Assembly (NCBI RefSeq): GCF_033958435.1
Contig: NC_134158.1
Location: 5,475,837-5,539,836 of the forward strand
Reading direction: 5' to 3'
From: Carettochelys insculpta
Taxonomy: Eukaryota > Chordata > Testudines > Carettochelyidae
Length of the DNA: 64,000 bases
A program made the translations under genes and the position numbers. Of this stretch, positions 1 to 11,289 are shown piece after piece. The notes below the pieces were generated by a model. The model worked only from the letters and a program-made list of their open reading frames with translations. It had not been told where the DNA came from and did not search any database. Each line of letters starts with the position of its first letter. Position 1 is the stretch's first letter.

Positions 1-2185
1 GGTGCATATCCACATATACCTGGGTGCACATAAAAGTTATTCTGCCTAGGGATGGAAAAAATTAGGGGTAACCTGCCAATGGTTCAGTCCGTGCTGTGAC
101 ACCAGCTCAACATCCTGTGCCTGGCCCACAGAATCCTGGCCAGCTGAGAGAAAAGCCTGAAGGTTTTCTGGCCAAGGCTGCACAGGGTCTCTGTGGGTGT
201 CCAGAGTCTTCCTCTGGGGATGGGCAGATAGGGCCTGGTTTGCATCCACAGCTGGGTCCACGCCTTCCACCTTCAGGGGCTGCGGAAACTCCTTTTAGAG
301 TGCATGTGCTGGTACGCGTCTTCCTCTGCCACCTCCCAGGGTCCGACACAACTGGCAACTCTTTTATCTCCGGCTGCCCGTCTTTTACCGGGACCTCCTC
401 GGGGCTTGGAAGCTAGTTCCAGGGGCCAGGTCCATCACCGCCGTCCAGTGGAAGAAACTCGTTGCAAAACCTCTGCTGCACTCTGTGAAGTGATGGAGTC
501 CCCTGGGGCGTGCTGGATGATGGTCCTGGCTGTTGCCACTACACCCACATGACCAGAGGAATGGGATGCGCTCTGCAACGCTCAGCCAGTGTCTGGGCTG
601 CCCATCCTGTGTCCAGGAAGTGAGGGCAGCACTGCCTCCTGCTTCTCCACGTTCCATGGGCAAGTCAGTGCCGCCTGTTTCTCTCTCACTCCTGGCCCTC
701 TGAAACTTACCATTGGGACCTCGTCCCCAGCCAGACTCCCTGGCCATTCCCAACACGCCAGCTGAGTCAGCTGCCTGACACCCAGCCAGGCTGTCTCCTA
801 ACTGCACTCAGAAAATGCCTGTACACGTGCATGCTGCACACCCACCACTCCCTCACATACATAACCATCCCAACACAACCTGGTGCGGCCTGCTGCTGCC
901 TGAGGAGGTGGAAGAACCCCAGGTTTACTCTCCTCTTGTCCCACAGCCGATCATGGATATTAATTGGACCTGTAAGTATGGGCATGAACTCACCTAATTC
1001 CTGTCCGTGCTACAGACAGATGTGACCCTGGAGCGCATCTATGTAAGATGTGTTCCTCCAGAACCTTTGCATCCTCCTGCATCCCAGTCCATGCACATCA
1101 CATCTCTGGCCCCTAAAGCCATGAACTCGCACCAGCTTCCCTCTGGCTAAGTCAACCTTTCATCACACCAGGAGGAGGAAGCTGGACCAGGGATGCTCTG
1201 CAACTGTGAGATCTATTCCTGCTCCCTCGTCCAATCACACTGCTGGGCAAAGTTCCGCTGGGGGCTGTCTTAGACACCTCTGAGAAGCGGTAAGTGTTGT
1301 CAGGGTTCTCTGCTCCGTGTTCCCAAACTTTAATCTTCATTCCTGACCCTGTGTTTTCATTTGTTGTCTCCAAAATTCACTTGTGCACTAGATCCAATGA
1401 CTTCCCGCTCAGTGCAGGAGGCAGGCATCAGCTGTGGTAAGACCAAGAATTGCCTGCCCCAGCACTCCATCGACTGTACCTGTTGTGCCAATGAGGTGAA
1501 GAGCTTCCCCCTTCTCAGGGTGGTTAGGGAGATGTGACACAAGGAGGCCACTAATTAATTATTGCCAGGGTGTAGAAAGGTTAATTTCTGCCAGAGTTGA
1601 ATGATTTTAGGGAAGCAGCAGAGAGTTAATCTTTCACAGAGGAATTAATAGTGTCTGAAAAGGGAAATTTTGAACAGGAATAGGAAGGTATTATCACAGA
1701 AAAGAGCTACAAGAACAATTCACACTTGGGAAAACGTGCCATGCAGGTAGAGGGCTAAGATAAGGCCTGGTCTGCACAGAAAAGGTAGGTTCACATAGAA
1801 CAGAAGTATGAAAAATCCACAGCTATGAACTGCTTAGCTTTGCCAACTTAACTAAGGCTGTAGACCCAGCTAGGCTAGTAGAAGAGCTACTGCCAACCTA
1901 GCTACCAGCTCGTGAGGAGATCGTGTTCCTGCACGGACAAAGACAAACAAAAAACTCCCCAAAAATCAACTTCCATAGCTGGCACCTGGACGACGGGATT
2001 ATGCTGGCACAGCACTGTTATTGTCCCTCCAGTGCAGACCAGGCCTTAAGGAGCTCAAACTATTCAGCACACTTACACCATCATCCACAGTAGTCAATGC
2101 TTTTTAAAGTTCTGTGCGATCCCAGACACTTACAGGTGTCAGACGTGTACATGTGTGTGATGCAATCCTGAACCATTTACCTAAA
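1..2185. other. No recognisable gene or repeat
   Basis: Short open frames exist on both strands, but none shows a known domain, and none has convincing splice sites or low-complexity structure. Composition is ordinary. I see no transposon ends here until the Penelope-like tail that begins near 2186. Confidence 0.4.
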
Positions 2186-2302
2186 GCAAAAGCTTTACAG
2201 ATATGCTCCAAAATATCTGTTAGTCTATAAGGTGCCACAGGGCTTCTTGTTCCTGAAGACAGAGACTAACATGGCTTCCTCTCTGATACATCTATCTACA
2301 GG
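2186..2302 (+). mobile_element. Penelope-like element 3' tail fragment
   Basis: The run reads AAAGC..ATGCTCCAAAATATCTGTTAG, then TATAAGGTGCCACAGG, then GACTAACATGGC. The same ordered blocks recur at 2.8-3.0, 20.5, 46.6 and 54.4 kb. In reptiles they belong to the 3' tails of Penelope-like retroelements, and the GIY-YIG-bearing copy at 55.9 kb carries a related tail. No coding part is attached here. Confidence 0.6.
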
Positions 2303-2811
2303 GCATTTAAAATCCACGTGGCAGGAAAAACACCACAGCAGCCCAATACAAGGGCATTTACTTTCAGAAAGGGGAACTGTACAAAAGTGAAGACACTGGA
2401 AAGTGGAGTGCCAAAAGTGAAATCCCTGCAAGCTGCGTGGGAAATTTTCAGAGACACCATAATGGAGTCTCATCTTAAATGTGTACCCCAAATTAAAAAG
2501 CATAGTCAGAGAGCCAGAAAAGTGCCAGCATGGCTTACCAACCAAGTACGAGAACCAGCGAGAGATAAAAAGGCATAACTGAAAAAGTGGAAGTTAAATG
2601 AGGAAAATAGAAAGCATAAACGTTGGCAAATGAAGTATACGAATATAACTAGGGAGGCCAAAAAGCAATTTAAAGAGCAGCTAGACAAAATTCAAAAAGT
2701 AATAGCAATTTGTTTTACGTACATCAGAAGCAGGAAGCTGCTATGCAACCATTGAGGCCTCTGGATGATCAAGATGCTCGAGTGTCAGTGGAGCAGCCCA
2801 GTTACTCTGTA
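2303..2811 (+). mobile_element. CR1-type LINE fragment (endonuclease-RT linker)
   Basis: Conceptual translation gives a basic, K/R-rich linker (KVPAWLTNQVRE..., then W..KYTNITREAKKQFKEQ) like the stretch between endonuclease and reverse transcriptase in CR1 LINEs. It is broken by stops. It resumes after the Penelope insertion at 2812-2998, so the two CR1 pieces are one older copy split by a younger one. Confidence 0.6.
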
Positions 2812-2998
2812 TCTTCAAAAACAACATGAAGTCCTGTGGCATTTTACAGACGAATAGATATTTTGGAGCATGAGCTTTCACGGGCAAAGAGTTGCTTTGT
2901 CAGATGCATCTGGCGAAGGGGGTCTTTGCCCACAAAAGCTCATGCTCCAAAATATCTGTTAGTCTATAAGATGCCACAGGACTTCTCATTGCTTTTCA
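2812..2998. mobile_element. Two Penelope-like tails in inverted (palindromic) arrangement
   Basis: A minus-strand tail (2812-2905) and a plus-strand tail (2905-2998) meet at the palindrome GATGCATC (2903-2910), giving arms of about 90 bp. Each arm carries AGCTCATGCTCCAAAATAT and a GCCACAGGACTT block. The arms differ at several positions, so this is not a recent perfect palindrome. It interrupts a CR1 copy. Confidence 0.7.
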
Positions 2999-3470
2999 AG
3001 ATGCTAAAGGAACATTCAAGGATGATAAGTTGTTGCAGGCAATCTAAATGAATTCTTTGCATCGGTCTTCACGACTGAGGATGTGAGAGAGATTTCCAAA
3101 CCTGATCCATTCTTTTTTGGTGACAGATCTGAGGAAATACCTGGGATTGAGGTGTCACTATTGGAGGCTTTGGAACAAATTGATAAACAGTGGTTATAGT
3201 GTACCTAGATTTCCAGAAAGCCCTTGACAAAGTCCCTCACCAAAAGCAAAGTAAGCTCTTATGGGATAAGAAGGAAGTCCCTTTCCTGGAGTGCATCTTC
3301 TACTGGTTTAATGTGTCATAGCTACAGACAATTTATACCAACAGAGGATCTACCTTGCAGCATTTCAGTCAGGACTAGTGGACTTTTTAAAGAAAGACTT
3401 GCTTTGGTTCAACCACAAGTTATCGAGCTGGATGGAGGAATTATTGTGTGAGGTTCTCCAGCCCGGGCCA
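2999..3470 (+). mobile_element. CR1-type LINE fragment (RT N-terminal half)
   Basis: Translation shows LNEFFASVFTTEDV and then VYLDFQKALDKVPH, which is the CR1 reverse-transcriptase block containing the first catalytic aspartate (consensus YLDFSKAFDKVPH). Frameshifts and stops make it non-functional. It continues the copy at 2303-2811. Confidence 0.75.
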
Positions 3471-3519
3471 GGCAGGATGCAAATCTAGACAATCGTAATC
3501 ATTCCTTCTAACCTTAAAA

Positions 3520-3708
3520 CAGGCGTGTCCAATCCGTGGGCCGCATGTGGCCCTGGACAGCTAGTAATGCGGCCCCACAAGATCGTAAACTTTTAACATT
3601 ATTATGTGATTTATATACATTAACTATATTATATATTTTATATGTGGCCCAAGACAATTCCTCTTCACTCAGTGCGACCTAGGTAAGCCAAAAGGTTGGA
3701 CACCCATG
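3520..3708. mobile_element. hAT-type MITE with perfect 8-bp TSD
   Basis: The left end CAGGCGTGTCC and the right end GGACACCCATG form imperfect terminal inverted repeats of the CAGG(G)GTGTCC hAT class. The 189-bp element is flanked on both sides by the identical 8-mer CCTTAAAA (3512-3519 and 3709-3716), the TSD length of hAT transposases. The interior is AT-rich and non-coding, so it is non-autonomous. Confidence 0.9.
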
Positions 3709-3996
3709 CCTTAAAAATGTGCATGTCTAGGATTGTTGAGGCTTATGGGTGAAGAAGGAGTTAGTGCACCTCAAAACTAGGACAAAACCTAAAGAGGTAG
3801 AACCCTGCTCCTTCTGGAGTTGACAACCATAGCTTCAATAATCTGCAAAAAGGCCCTGCTTTTACCCAGCTAATTTCTTAGACTCTAGCCCTCAGCTCCT
3901 GGCCTATTGCATGTGATGGAAACCTCTCTGAAAGTTACACCTGCCGGGCAAATTATTTAACAAGCAAATTTTATGTGCATGTACATATATATGTGT

Positions 3997-4032
<36 letters not shown>

Positions 4033-6100
4033 TCTCTGGGACAGGGACTGTCCCAAGCTGTATGTTTTCTACACCACCCAGCAGAGTGGAGACAGGACCT
4101 GCATGAGCCTTCTACTATAGTCTAAATGTTACATACATAGAATTATAGCCCTACGAGAGAGCAGGACTCATTCAATATTCATCCTGCCCCTTGCACAAGT
4201 GCACTGTAACAGATTCTGGCATTGCAGGGGCACAGGCTGTGTCCTTCCTCAGGAGGATTTGCTCTGAGGCCACCCAAAGCCGGGCCATGGACTTCTACTT
4301 GAGCTACAGGAGCAACTGGTATCAGAATCAGGCTGTTAGATACCTAAGTCCTGGGTTTAGGCACCACTGTGGTCCATAACCTGCCCCACTCTAATGCCCG
4401 GAAATTTAGTTACTTATTCACTTGACGTTCAGGGTGAAAGTTCCTTAGACACCTGTTTCTGTGCCTGCCTCCTGGCACACCAACAGATATCTCCACCTAA
4501 GGCCCAGCACCATCCACGAATTGGGGGGAAGACAGGTGGGTGAGCACCTATCTTGGCTGTAAGGCCAGGTCTGGTAGGTGTGCGTAGAGGCCACCTACTG
4601 GACCAGGAACCATTTAAAGTGTGGGCAGCCAGCTGGAAACCCTGTGGTCGGAGCACTCAGCCAGGATGTGGAAGACCCATGCTCGCTTCCCCCACTCTGC
4701 CTGTGGAGGAGACATAATTTGAACAAGGGTCTCCCAGGTAATAGGCCTGGCACCAGCAGGTAGCGCAGCAGCATAAATGGAGAGGCAGATAACACGAGGG
4801 CTGCTCAAGTGAGAAGGGAGCTTGGAATGTGCCAGAGAAAGGGCAAAAGAACCAAAGAGGGTGTGTTGGTGGAAATGGGATTTGCTGGAGAGGGGAAAGC
4901 TTGCCCTGGAGGGGCTGTGTGCAAAGGCCTGGTGGTGAGGGCACAGAGCAGGTCTGGTGAGGTTGACCATTTGGACACTGGCAGAGGGAATACGCTTCCG
5001 GTGACGGGGGAACAAGTGTGGATTTCTGGGTGAGGAGACGACGTTCCTTGGAAAGAGGTGCAATCGTCAAAGAAAAGGAGAATCTCAAACCGGAGGAAGG
5101 CAAAGGTGGGGCAACAGAGGGGAAGCTGGACACGGCAGCCTGGGAGAGGAGGTACTGACTTCCCTATGGGATCACACAGCATGTGGCCGAGAAACTTCTT
5201 TTATTGTGAGTGATGATACACAATTTAATATTTTCCTAAGTGAGTGTTTGGTGTTACTTTAGATTCTATTGTTTTGCCTTTATACAATTTAAAATGTAAG
5301 GTAATCTCCTCTGGGTAGTTTTGCCTCCACCTCTCCTCAGAGTAGGCCTAGCCTAGCTGAGCGCTGGGTGACAGCGGTTACTCCTCTCGGGGAGGGCTAG
5401 CCACTAGGATATTTTGATGTGGGGCTCCCTCAATTCTTCTGTTCCACTGTGTACAAATAATGAAGGGGTCCCCGGGCCAGAGAGCGTGAGAGTGACCCTT
5501 TTGCCTGGTTTTTCAAAGTGGATATTCCTTTGAATCTGGACTCTACCCTCTGTGCAACCCGTCCCAGAGTGAGGTGCAGCTATTGGTGATGCAACAGTGA
5601 AATGCTGAGAATCTGGGCTCCAGCAGAGAAACGTGTTCAGAGCTTGGATTACCAATACGGTAACCAAGGGCACAGATATGGCACTTGTATCCTGAAAGAC
5701 ACCAATGGTAAAGCATGAAATTCAGACCTGGCATCATAGGGTTCTCGGATACACATGCAAGCAGGGATCTAGTGCAGTCAAACAGGCTGTGAATGATGGA
5801 AATAACAACATGACTCCACAACAGAAATGTGCACGGAATTTAGTCACCTGGCGCACACTCCAGTGCACCTTCTCCTAGGCCAAGTTGTGTTGTGTACGTG
5901 AGTCCCTCTCGCACATACCGTGTACAAGACCTGATCTGAGAGGCAGACAGACCTGCCAGGGCTGCAAACACCTGTGCTGGCAGTTGGGGAACTTGTCCAC
6001 TGCAGACCAAATTCTAAAGACACCTACTCATAAAGACCCCGTGACTAGGACTAACCTGGACGCCCTAGAGGGATCATTTCTCAACAGACACTAGCGTACA
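3709..6100. other. Gene-free stretch with one microsatellite
   Basis: I find no domain-bearing frame here. Frames on both strands around 4.4-5.2 kb overlap each other and look like chance. The only clear structure is the dinucleotide run at 3999-4030. Confidence 0.35.
3999..4030. repeat. (AC)16 microsatellite
   Basis: Sixteen uninterrupted AC dinucleotides are preceded by a TATATATGTGTGT tract. Confidence 0.95.
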
Positions 6101-6104
6101 AACT

Positions 6105-6330
6105 GGTTCTCATTGATCTAGTTTATTCAGACTTTCAGAAAAACCTTTTGACAAAGTCCCTCAGCGGAGGCTCTTAAGGCAGCCACGTAGTCACCGGAGA
6201 TGTACTGTTAGGGACTGGGTGCTGGCATAGAGGCAGAAAACAAAAATAATAAATAGTCGGCTTTTCAGTATGGCAAGAGGTTAACAGTGGGATTCCTTCA
6301 CAGTCCTGTAATAAGACCCTGTACTAGGGT
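6105..6330 (+). mobile_element. CR1-type LINE fragment (RT)
   Basis: The segment LIDLVYSDFQKNLLTKSLSGGS is a decayed copy of the CR1 RT block (L..V..DFSKAFDKVPHRRL). It is followed by weak similarity to the next CR1 segment. Many disruptions. Confidence 0.5.
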
Positions 6331-6397
6331 GACCAGATAGCAAGGGCAATCAGTTCCTATGATAACCAAGACAGTCCTGATAAAATTGTAACATCTG

Positions 6398-6690
6398 GGC
6401 TGTGTCTACACTAACCCAAAACTTTGAAATTGCCACGCAAATGGCCATTTTGAAGTTTACTAATGAAGCGCTGAAATACATATTCAGCGCCTCATTAGAA
6501 TGCCGGCAGCTGCGGCACTTCGAAATTGACGCGGGCGCCGCTGTGCAGCTCATCCAGATGGGGCTCCTTTTCGAAAGGACCCCGGCAACTTTGAAATCCC
6601 CTTATTCCTAACAGCAGATAGGAATAAGGGGATTCTGAAGTTGCCATTTGAATGGCCATTTCGAAGTTTTGGGCTAGTGTAGATGTAGCC
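6398..6690. mobile_element. Fold-back MITE, family A (TIR GGCTRTGTCTACAC)
   Basis: The 293-bp element begins GGCTGTGTCTACACTA and ends TAGTGTAGATGTAGCC. It is flanked by the 3-bp direct repeat CTG (6395-6397, 6691-6693). The interior pairs with itself over long stretches: CCATTTTGAAG near the left end answers CGAAGTTTTGG near the right, and the middle holds CCTTATTCCTA..TAGGAATAAGG. There is no coding capacity. Related copies lie at 8.3, 29.8, 55.4 and 63.1 kb. Confidence 0.85.
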
Positions 6691-6693
6691 CTG

Positions 6694-7690
6694 GTCATCT
6701 TAAGACCATAGGCATTGTTTGACTTCTACATTTGGAGGGCAGCTCCACTCGAACCAAAGAGGTCCTCCTTGGGGGAACCAGGGGTTGGGGGAGCAAACTC
6801 CACATCAACCTAAAGCCTGCTGTTTGTGGGCGCAATGGCTTTGCCCCTCCCAAACGACACTCATGCCTAAGACTATGTTGTTTAATATGACAACCGTGGT
6901 GGCAAATTTTGCAGAGAATACACCATTACTTTGTGTGTAGAGGTTGAATAACTTTGGAGGGGACCGAGCAACATGGATGAACATGACAGCAGATGGAATT
7001 CAGTGCAGGTAAGTGCAACAAAGTGCAGTTTAAGTGTTATTACACCATTTGATTAAAGTCAGATTTCATTCTTCTGGGAAGTGTTTAAATGCAACAGTGA
7101 TGGGGCTTATGAAAACCCTTATGATTGACTGAAAGTAGCTGAGATTTTCAAAATCATCTAGCGGACTTGGACACCCGATTCGTGAAATTGGAGATGAAAT
7201 TTTCAAAAATGCATGAAGTCCAGAGTTTTACAGTTATTTAGGCACCTAAAGGGATTTTCACAATTGCCTCCATGCTTGACACCCACTGATTTGAGGGAGT
7301 TTGTCGAAGCACTTTAGAAAACGCCACTAGACATCTATCTGAATCTCTAGATGCATAAATACATTTGAAAAAATGGCATGAACTGCCACAGAACAACTCT
7401 TCCTGACTTTTGGTGGGAATTAGACTCATAAGTGCTTAAGTCAACTTTGCAAATGACATGGAGAAGTTGCACCGCTGAGCAGAATAATGCCTAGATACCG
7501 TTACAGATCTGGATCTAGATCACGTAGGACCCTTTGAAAAACCCCTTCCCGGGCATCCAAACTCCTTAGGCTGCTTTGAAAGTCTCTGGCAATATCAATG
7601 TCTATTTATTCTCCCTATTCACTTCAAAGAGAGAGATTTGCTTGGAAATGCTGGCATCATGTGACCCATTAAAAGGGACAATTATCATCT
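6694..7690. other. Gene-free; probable old repeat
   Basis: There is no coding signal. The stretch near 7.1-7.4 kb, with TTTAGGCACCTAAAGGG and repeated GATTTTCA words, looks like an ancient interspersed repeat, but I cannot place it in a family. Confidence 0.3.
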
Positions 7691-8273
7691 AACCATACAC
7701 ACAGCTCGCATCTAAATTAAGTGCAACAACTAAGGAAAAAGACGCAGGTGTCATGCTAAACAGATCAGTGAAAACCTCTCCAAAATGCACTACAGTGGAT
7801 AAAAATAAAGTATGGATAAACACTTGGATAGAAAATAATACTGTATATTCTAATGCCCCTATGTAAATTGATGGGACACCCAAACCAGGAATACTGTTTT
7901 CAAATCTAATCATCCCATCTCAAGGATATAGCAGAATTAGAGGGGATTCAAAGACAGAAGACAAAAATTGTTAAAGGGCCGGAGAGACTTGTTATGAGAA
8001 GGGGATGAAAATCCTGGAACTATTTAGACTACAGAGATGATGAAAAAGAGGGCATGTGATTTAAGTGTATAAACAATAGAGAGAAAGTACCAGGAACTCA
8101 GGTTCCCAACTTGCCCTCTCTCGTAGCACAAGATGGCCAATAAAAGGTACTAATTTAAAACTGACAACAAGAAATACTATGCTACACAATGCATGAGGAG
8201 CATGTGAAACTCACTGCCAAAAGATGTTATGGAAGTCAAGAACAGTATGCCAAAAAAAAGGGGGATTAGACAC
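7690..8273 (+). mobile_element. CR1-type LINE fragment (C-terminal RT / 3' region)
   Basis: Translation contains DAGVMLNRSVKTSPKC and later KGMKILELFRLQ, decayed equivalents of the CR1 C-terminal region. The copy stops at the family A MITE (8277-8696) and its 3' end resumes at 8700, so the MITE landed inside it. Confidence 0.55.
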
Positions 8274-8276
8274 ATT

Positions 8277-8696
8277 GGCCACGTCTACACTTGGCCAAAA
8301 TTTCAAAAGGGCCATTCTAATGGACAAATAGGAGAATACTAACGAGGCACTGAAATGAATATTCAGCTCCTCATTAGCATGCTGCCGGCCGCAGCACTTC
8401 AAAAGTGTCGCATTTCAACCACATGCGACCGGTCTACATGGGGCCCGTTTCGAAAGGACCCCACAAACATCAAAATTCCCTTATTCCTATCAGCTGATTT
8501 TGATGTTTCCGGGGTCCTTTCAAAAAGGGCCCCATGTAGCTGAGCCACGCGCAGTCGAAACATAGCACTTTCGAAGTGCCACAGCCAGCAGCATGCTAAT
8601 GAGGCACTGAATATTCATTTCAGCGCCTCATTAGTATTCTCTGATTTGGCCATTAGCATGGCCCTTTCGAAATGTTGGCCAATTGTAGACATGTCC
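8277..8696. mobile_element. Fold-back MITE, family A, 420 bp
   Basis: The element starts GGCCACGTCTACACTTGG and ends CCAATTGTAGACATGTCC. It is flanked by ATT on both sides (8274-8276, 8697-8699). The two halves are near-complementary over most of their length: CTGAATATTCATTTCAGCGC pairs with GCACTGAAATGAATATTCAG, so single strands would fold into a long hairpin. Confidence 0.85.
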
Positions 8697-8699
8697 ATT

Positions 8700-8945
8700 A
8701 TGGTAATGATAAAAATACCATCCACAGTTACCATGGCTAGGACAAAAGTTTCTAAGGGATCTTTATATTGAGGATATAAGCCAACCAATTAATAGCCTGG
8801 GAACAAGCAGCCACTTTCCCCCCATAGACATGTAATTGTAAAATTGTCCTTTATGGGAGTTGCACACCTTCCTTTGAGGTATGTGGTTAATAGCCACTTT
8901 TGGAACAGGGGACTGGAGTAGTCTTGATTGCTGGTCTAATGACAT
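8700..8945 (+). mobile_element. CR1-type LINE 3' end
   Basis: This is the continuation of the 7690-8273 copy beyond the MITE. It ends with a GGGGACTGGAGTAGTC.. block, a decayed form of the CR1 GGACTRGATGACC 3' signature. Confidence 0.45.
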
Positions 8946-9046
8946 GTAGCAAATCCTACTCTCCAGGTCACACAGTGCTTTCTCCCGCTCCCTCTCTGTA
9001 GCTCACACCAATCCCACTGTGGGCGCCTTACTACGCACTCTGGGCT

Positions 9047-10063
9047 TTAGAATGTTTGGGTGGGGTAGGGCCATAACGGCAGGAAAGACACCGAATTCCT
9101 TCCCTTATGGATTTTCTCATGTCTCTTGTGGTGGGAGCTATGACTAAAGCTTTTCCCACAATAAGCACATATATAAGGTTTCTCTCCCGTGTGGATCCGG
9201 TAGTGCTGGGTCAGGGTGGATTTGTCAGTGAAGCTTTTCCCGCAGTCAGAGCACGTGTAGGGTTTCTCTCCCGTGTGGATGCGCTGGTGCCTGATCAGGT
9301 TGGAGCTGACATTGAATCTTTTCCCGCAGTCGGGACACTCGTAGGGTTTCTCTCCCGTGTGGATTCGCATGTGTTTGACCAGGTCTGAGTTCTGGCTAAA
9401 GCTCTGCCAGCACTCGGCGCACGTGTTGGGGATCTCGAAGGCTGAGGTTCTCTTCTTTGATGCTTTGGTTTCTTTCACCTTCCCAACAGCAGTGCTTTCC
9501 AGGTGAGTGCATTTTCCCTGCCTCTTTCCAGGAGGACTCCTCAGATGTCTCTTGTGGTGGGAACTGCGGCTGAAGCTCTTGCCGCAGTCAATACATTTAT
9601 AGGGCTTCTCACCTGTGTGGACGCGCTGGTGCTGGGTTAAGGTTGACTTATCTGTGAAGTTTTTCCCACAGTCGAGGCAGTTATAGGGTTTCTCTCCCGT
9701 GTGGGTTCTCTGGTGGCGGATGAGGTTTGAGCTGACGCTGAAGCTTTTCCCGCAGTCAATGCATTTATAGGGCTTCTCCCCTGTGTGGATTCGCCGATGG
9801 TTAATAAGGTCTGAGCTCTGAAGGAAGCTTTTCCCACACTCAATGCAGATGTTGGGCCGCTCCCCCATGAATGTTCTCCGGCGAACAATGGTGCCTTTGC
9901 GCTTCCTCACACCTCGGCCACTGTGAGCTGACTTACTTTCCTCTGGAGTGTTTTGTTGCTGTGCTTCAGCTTCACCTGGACTACTAGGGGACCCTTCCTG
10001 CTGAGGACTGTCAGCACCGTTGTCTTTGGATCTTGTCAGAGACATTTTGTATTGTTCCTCCAT
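9047..10063 (-). CDS. C2H2 zinc-finger protein, main exon, eight fingers
   Basis: A 338-residue frame opens at ATG 10063 and ends at a stop at 9047. The protein is probably a nuclear DNA-binding regulator. Residues 1-60 are a polar, low-complexity leader with a basic RKRKG patch. Then come C2H2 fingers with H-TGEKPY linkers. Fingers 1-3 (ICIEC.., YKCIDC.., YNCLDC..) are intact. Finger 4 keeps both cysteines and its first histidine (KRH), but HLRSPPGKR replaces the final H-x3-H. A ~40-residue linker ([10 protein letters not shown]) leads to fingers 5-8, which repeat the helices of fingers 1-4 ([31 protein letters not shown]). No KRAB or SCAN domain is encoded here. Upstream, CTATCCCAG (ending near 10092) is a good splice acceptor, and an in-frame TGA lies between it and the ATG, which supports this start if that acceptor is used. 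The 14.4-kb CpG island on the same strand is a possible promoter. Confidence 0.9.
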   Translation of the reverse strand: MEEQYKMSLTRSKDNGADSPQQEGSPSSPGEAEAQQQNTPEESKSAHSGRGVRKRKGTIVRRRTFMGERPNICIECGKSFLQSSDLINHRRIHTGEKPYKCIDCGKSFSVSSNLIRHQRTHTGEKPYNCLDCGKNFTDKSTLTQHQRVHTGEKPYKCIDCGKSFSRSSHHKRHLRSPPGKRQGKCTHLESTAVGKVKETKASKKRTSAFEIPNTCAECWQSFSQNSDLVKHMRIHTGEKPYECPDCGKRFNVSSNLIRHQRIHTGEKPYTCSDCGKSFTDKSTLTQHYRIHTGEKPYICAYCGKSFSHSSHHKRHEKIHKGRNSVSFLPLWPYPTQTF

Positions 10064-10091
10064 TTCAGAGTGTTCTCCTCCGTGTCACACA

Positions 10092-10570
10092 GCTGGGATA
10101 GAGAGAGAATCCAGAGATGAGTCATTGCCTGGGCTGGGGGGAAAGGGAACCTCACAAGGGTATAGGAAATCAAACACCTGTTGACAAAATATGTTTGAAT
10201 TCATCAAAATAAAACCCCCTCCATTTCATAAGCCCTAAATTAATGTGAACAACATGAACCTAGCAAAGCCACTGCACTGTCCCTCTTCCAGTGCTCTTCT
10301 CTGACATCACGCCTGCAAAGGTTTTGGTAATGGGGAGCTGTGATTGCACTGACCACAATGCCTAGCTGTCCCTCTGCACATCCCATCAGTTTGCTGCATT
10401 TGCACACTGTATTTTAGATTGTACAAACTCTTACAGCAGTAACATCTATTTGCACTACAATAGAACTGGACTCAAGGATCTCCCATAGGACAAAAGATAA
10501 TGCTACGAGTTGTGTGCACTCAACACTTCTCAAAACCTGCTCTTCTGCTTACAGAGGGGAACATTTTAAG
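10092..10570. other. Probable intron upstream of zinc-finger exon; no feature
   Basis: Ordinary AT-rich sequence without domains or clear repeats. It lies directly upstream (minus strand) of the zinc-finger exon acceptor, so it would be intron if the 14-kb island is the promoter. Confidence 0.35.
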
Positions 10571-10576
10571 CATTGA

Positions 10577-10745
10577 CATAAATTACACAGGATCTTGGAG
10601 AAGCTGAGAAAACTCCATCATTGGAGTTTTTAAAGAACAGGCTAGACAAATACTTGTCGGTGATGGTGCAGATAACACTTACTCCTGCCTCTGCACAGGG
10701 GATTGGCCTGGACGACCTCTCAAATTTCCTCCTTTTCCCACATTT
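10577..10745 (+). mobile_element. CR1-type LINE 3' end
   Basis: It contains the CR1 3' signature order: a segment ending TTTTTAAAGAACAGGCTAGACAAATAC, a C/T-rich middle, and GGATTGGCCTGGACGACCTC (consensus GGACTAGATGACCTC). The 5' portion is missing. Confidence 0.65.
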
Positions 10746-11289
10746 CTCCAGTTACAGGATTTTCCAAAAGGCCCAACTCCAACTTTCACAGGCATGTAAG
10801 GAATAGATTTTCAAAGGTATTTAGGAGTGTAAAGATACCAGTAGACGCTACTGAAAAGCTTGCTGGGAGCATAAACAGGTTATTTGCCTAACACCCACTG
10901 AAAGACTCCTACATGCCCATTGCGATTTTGAAGACTGTACCCATTTTTTAGACATTAAAAATAAACTGATAAAATCCCAAAGATGAACCCATACTTTACT
11001 AAGTAATCCTCTGAATTGATTACAGGTCCCCTTGCCCCTTCTGTTCCCCCACTGCTTCTGCCATGAGCCTCACTTGTGCCAGGTCTGAACATTGGACCCA
11101 GTTCTGCATGCAGCTAAACAAGCAAAAACTACAAACAGCATCAATGTTATTACTCTCATGAGCAATGATTAACATACAAAAATGTTTGCAAGATTGGGCA
11201 AATAGGCTGACCTGGGTTATGATAGCCATGTCATAATAAAATGGATTACATGAATACAGGACTCACTCAGTAAAAAAGAAAAGATGGTA

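Noticed and set aside
9107..9388. Plus-strand frame opposite the zinc-finger exon
   Set aside because: A shadow of the minus-strand finger repeats, which leave the opposite strand open.
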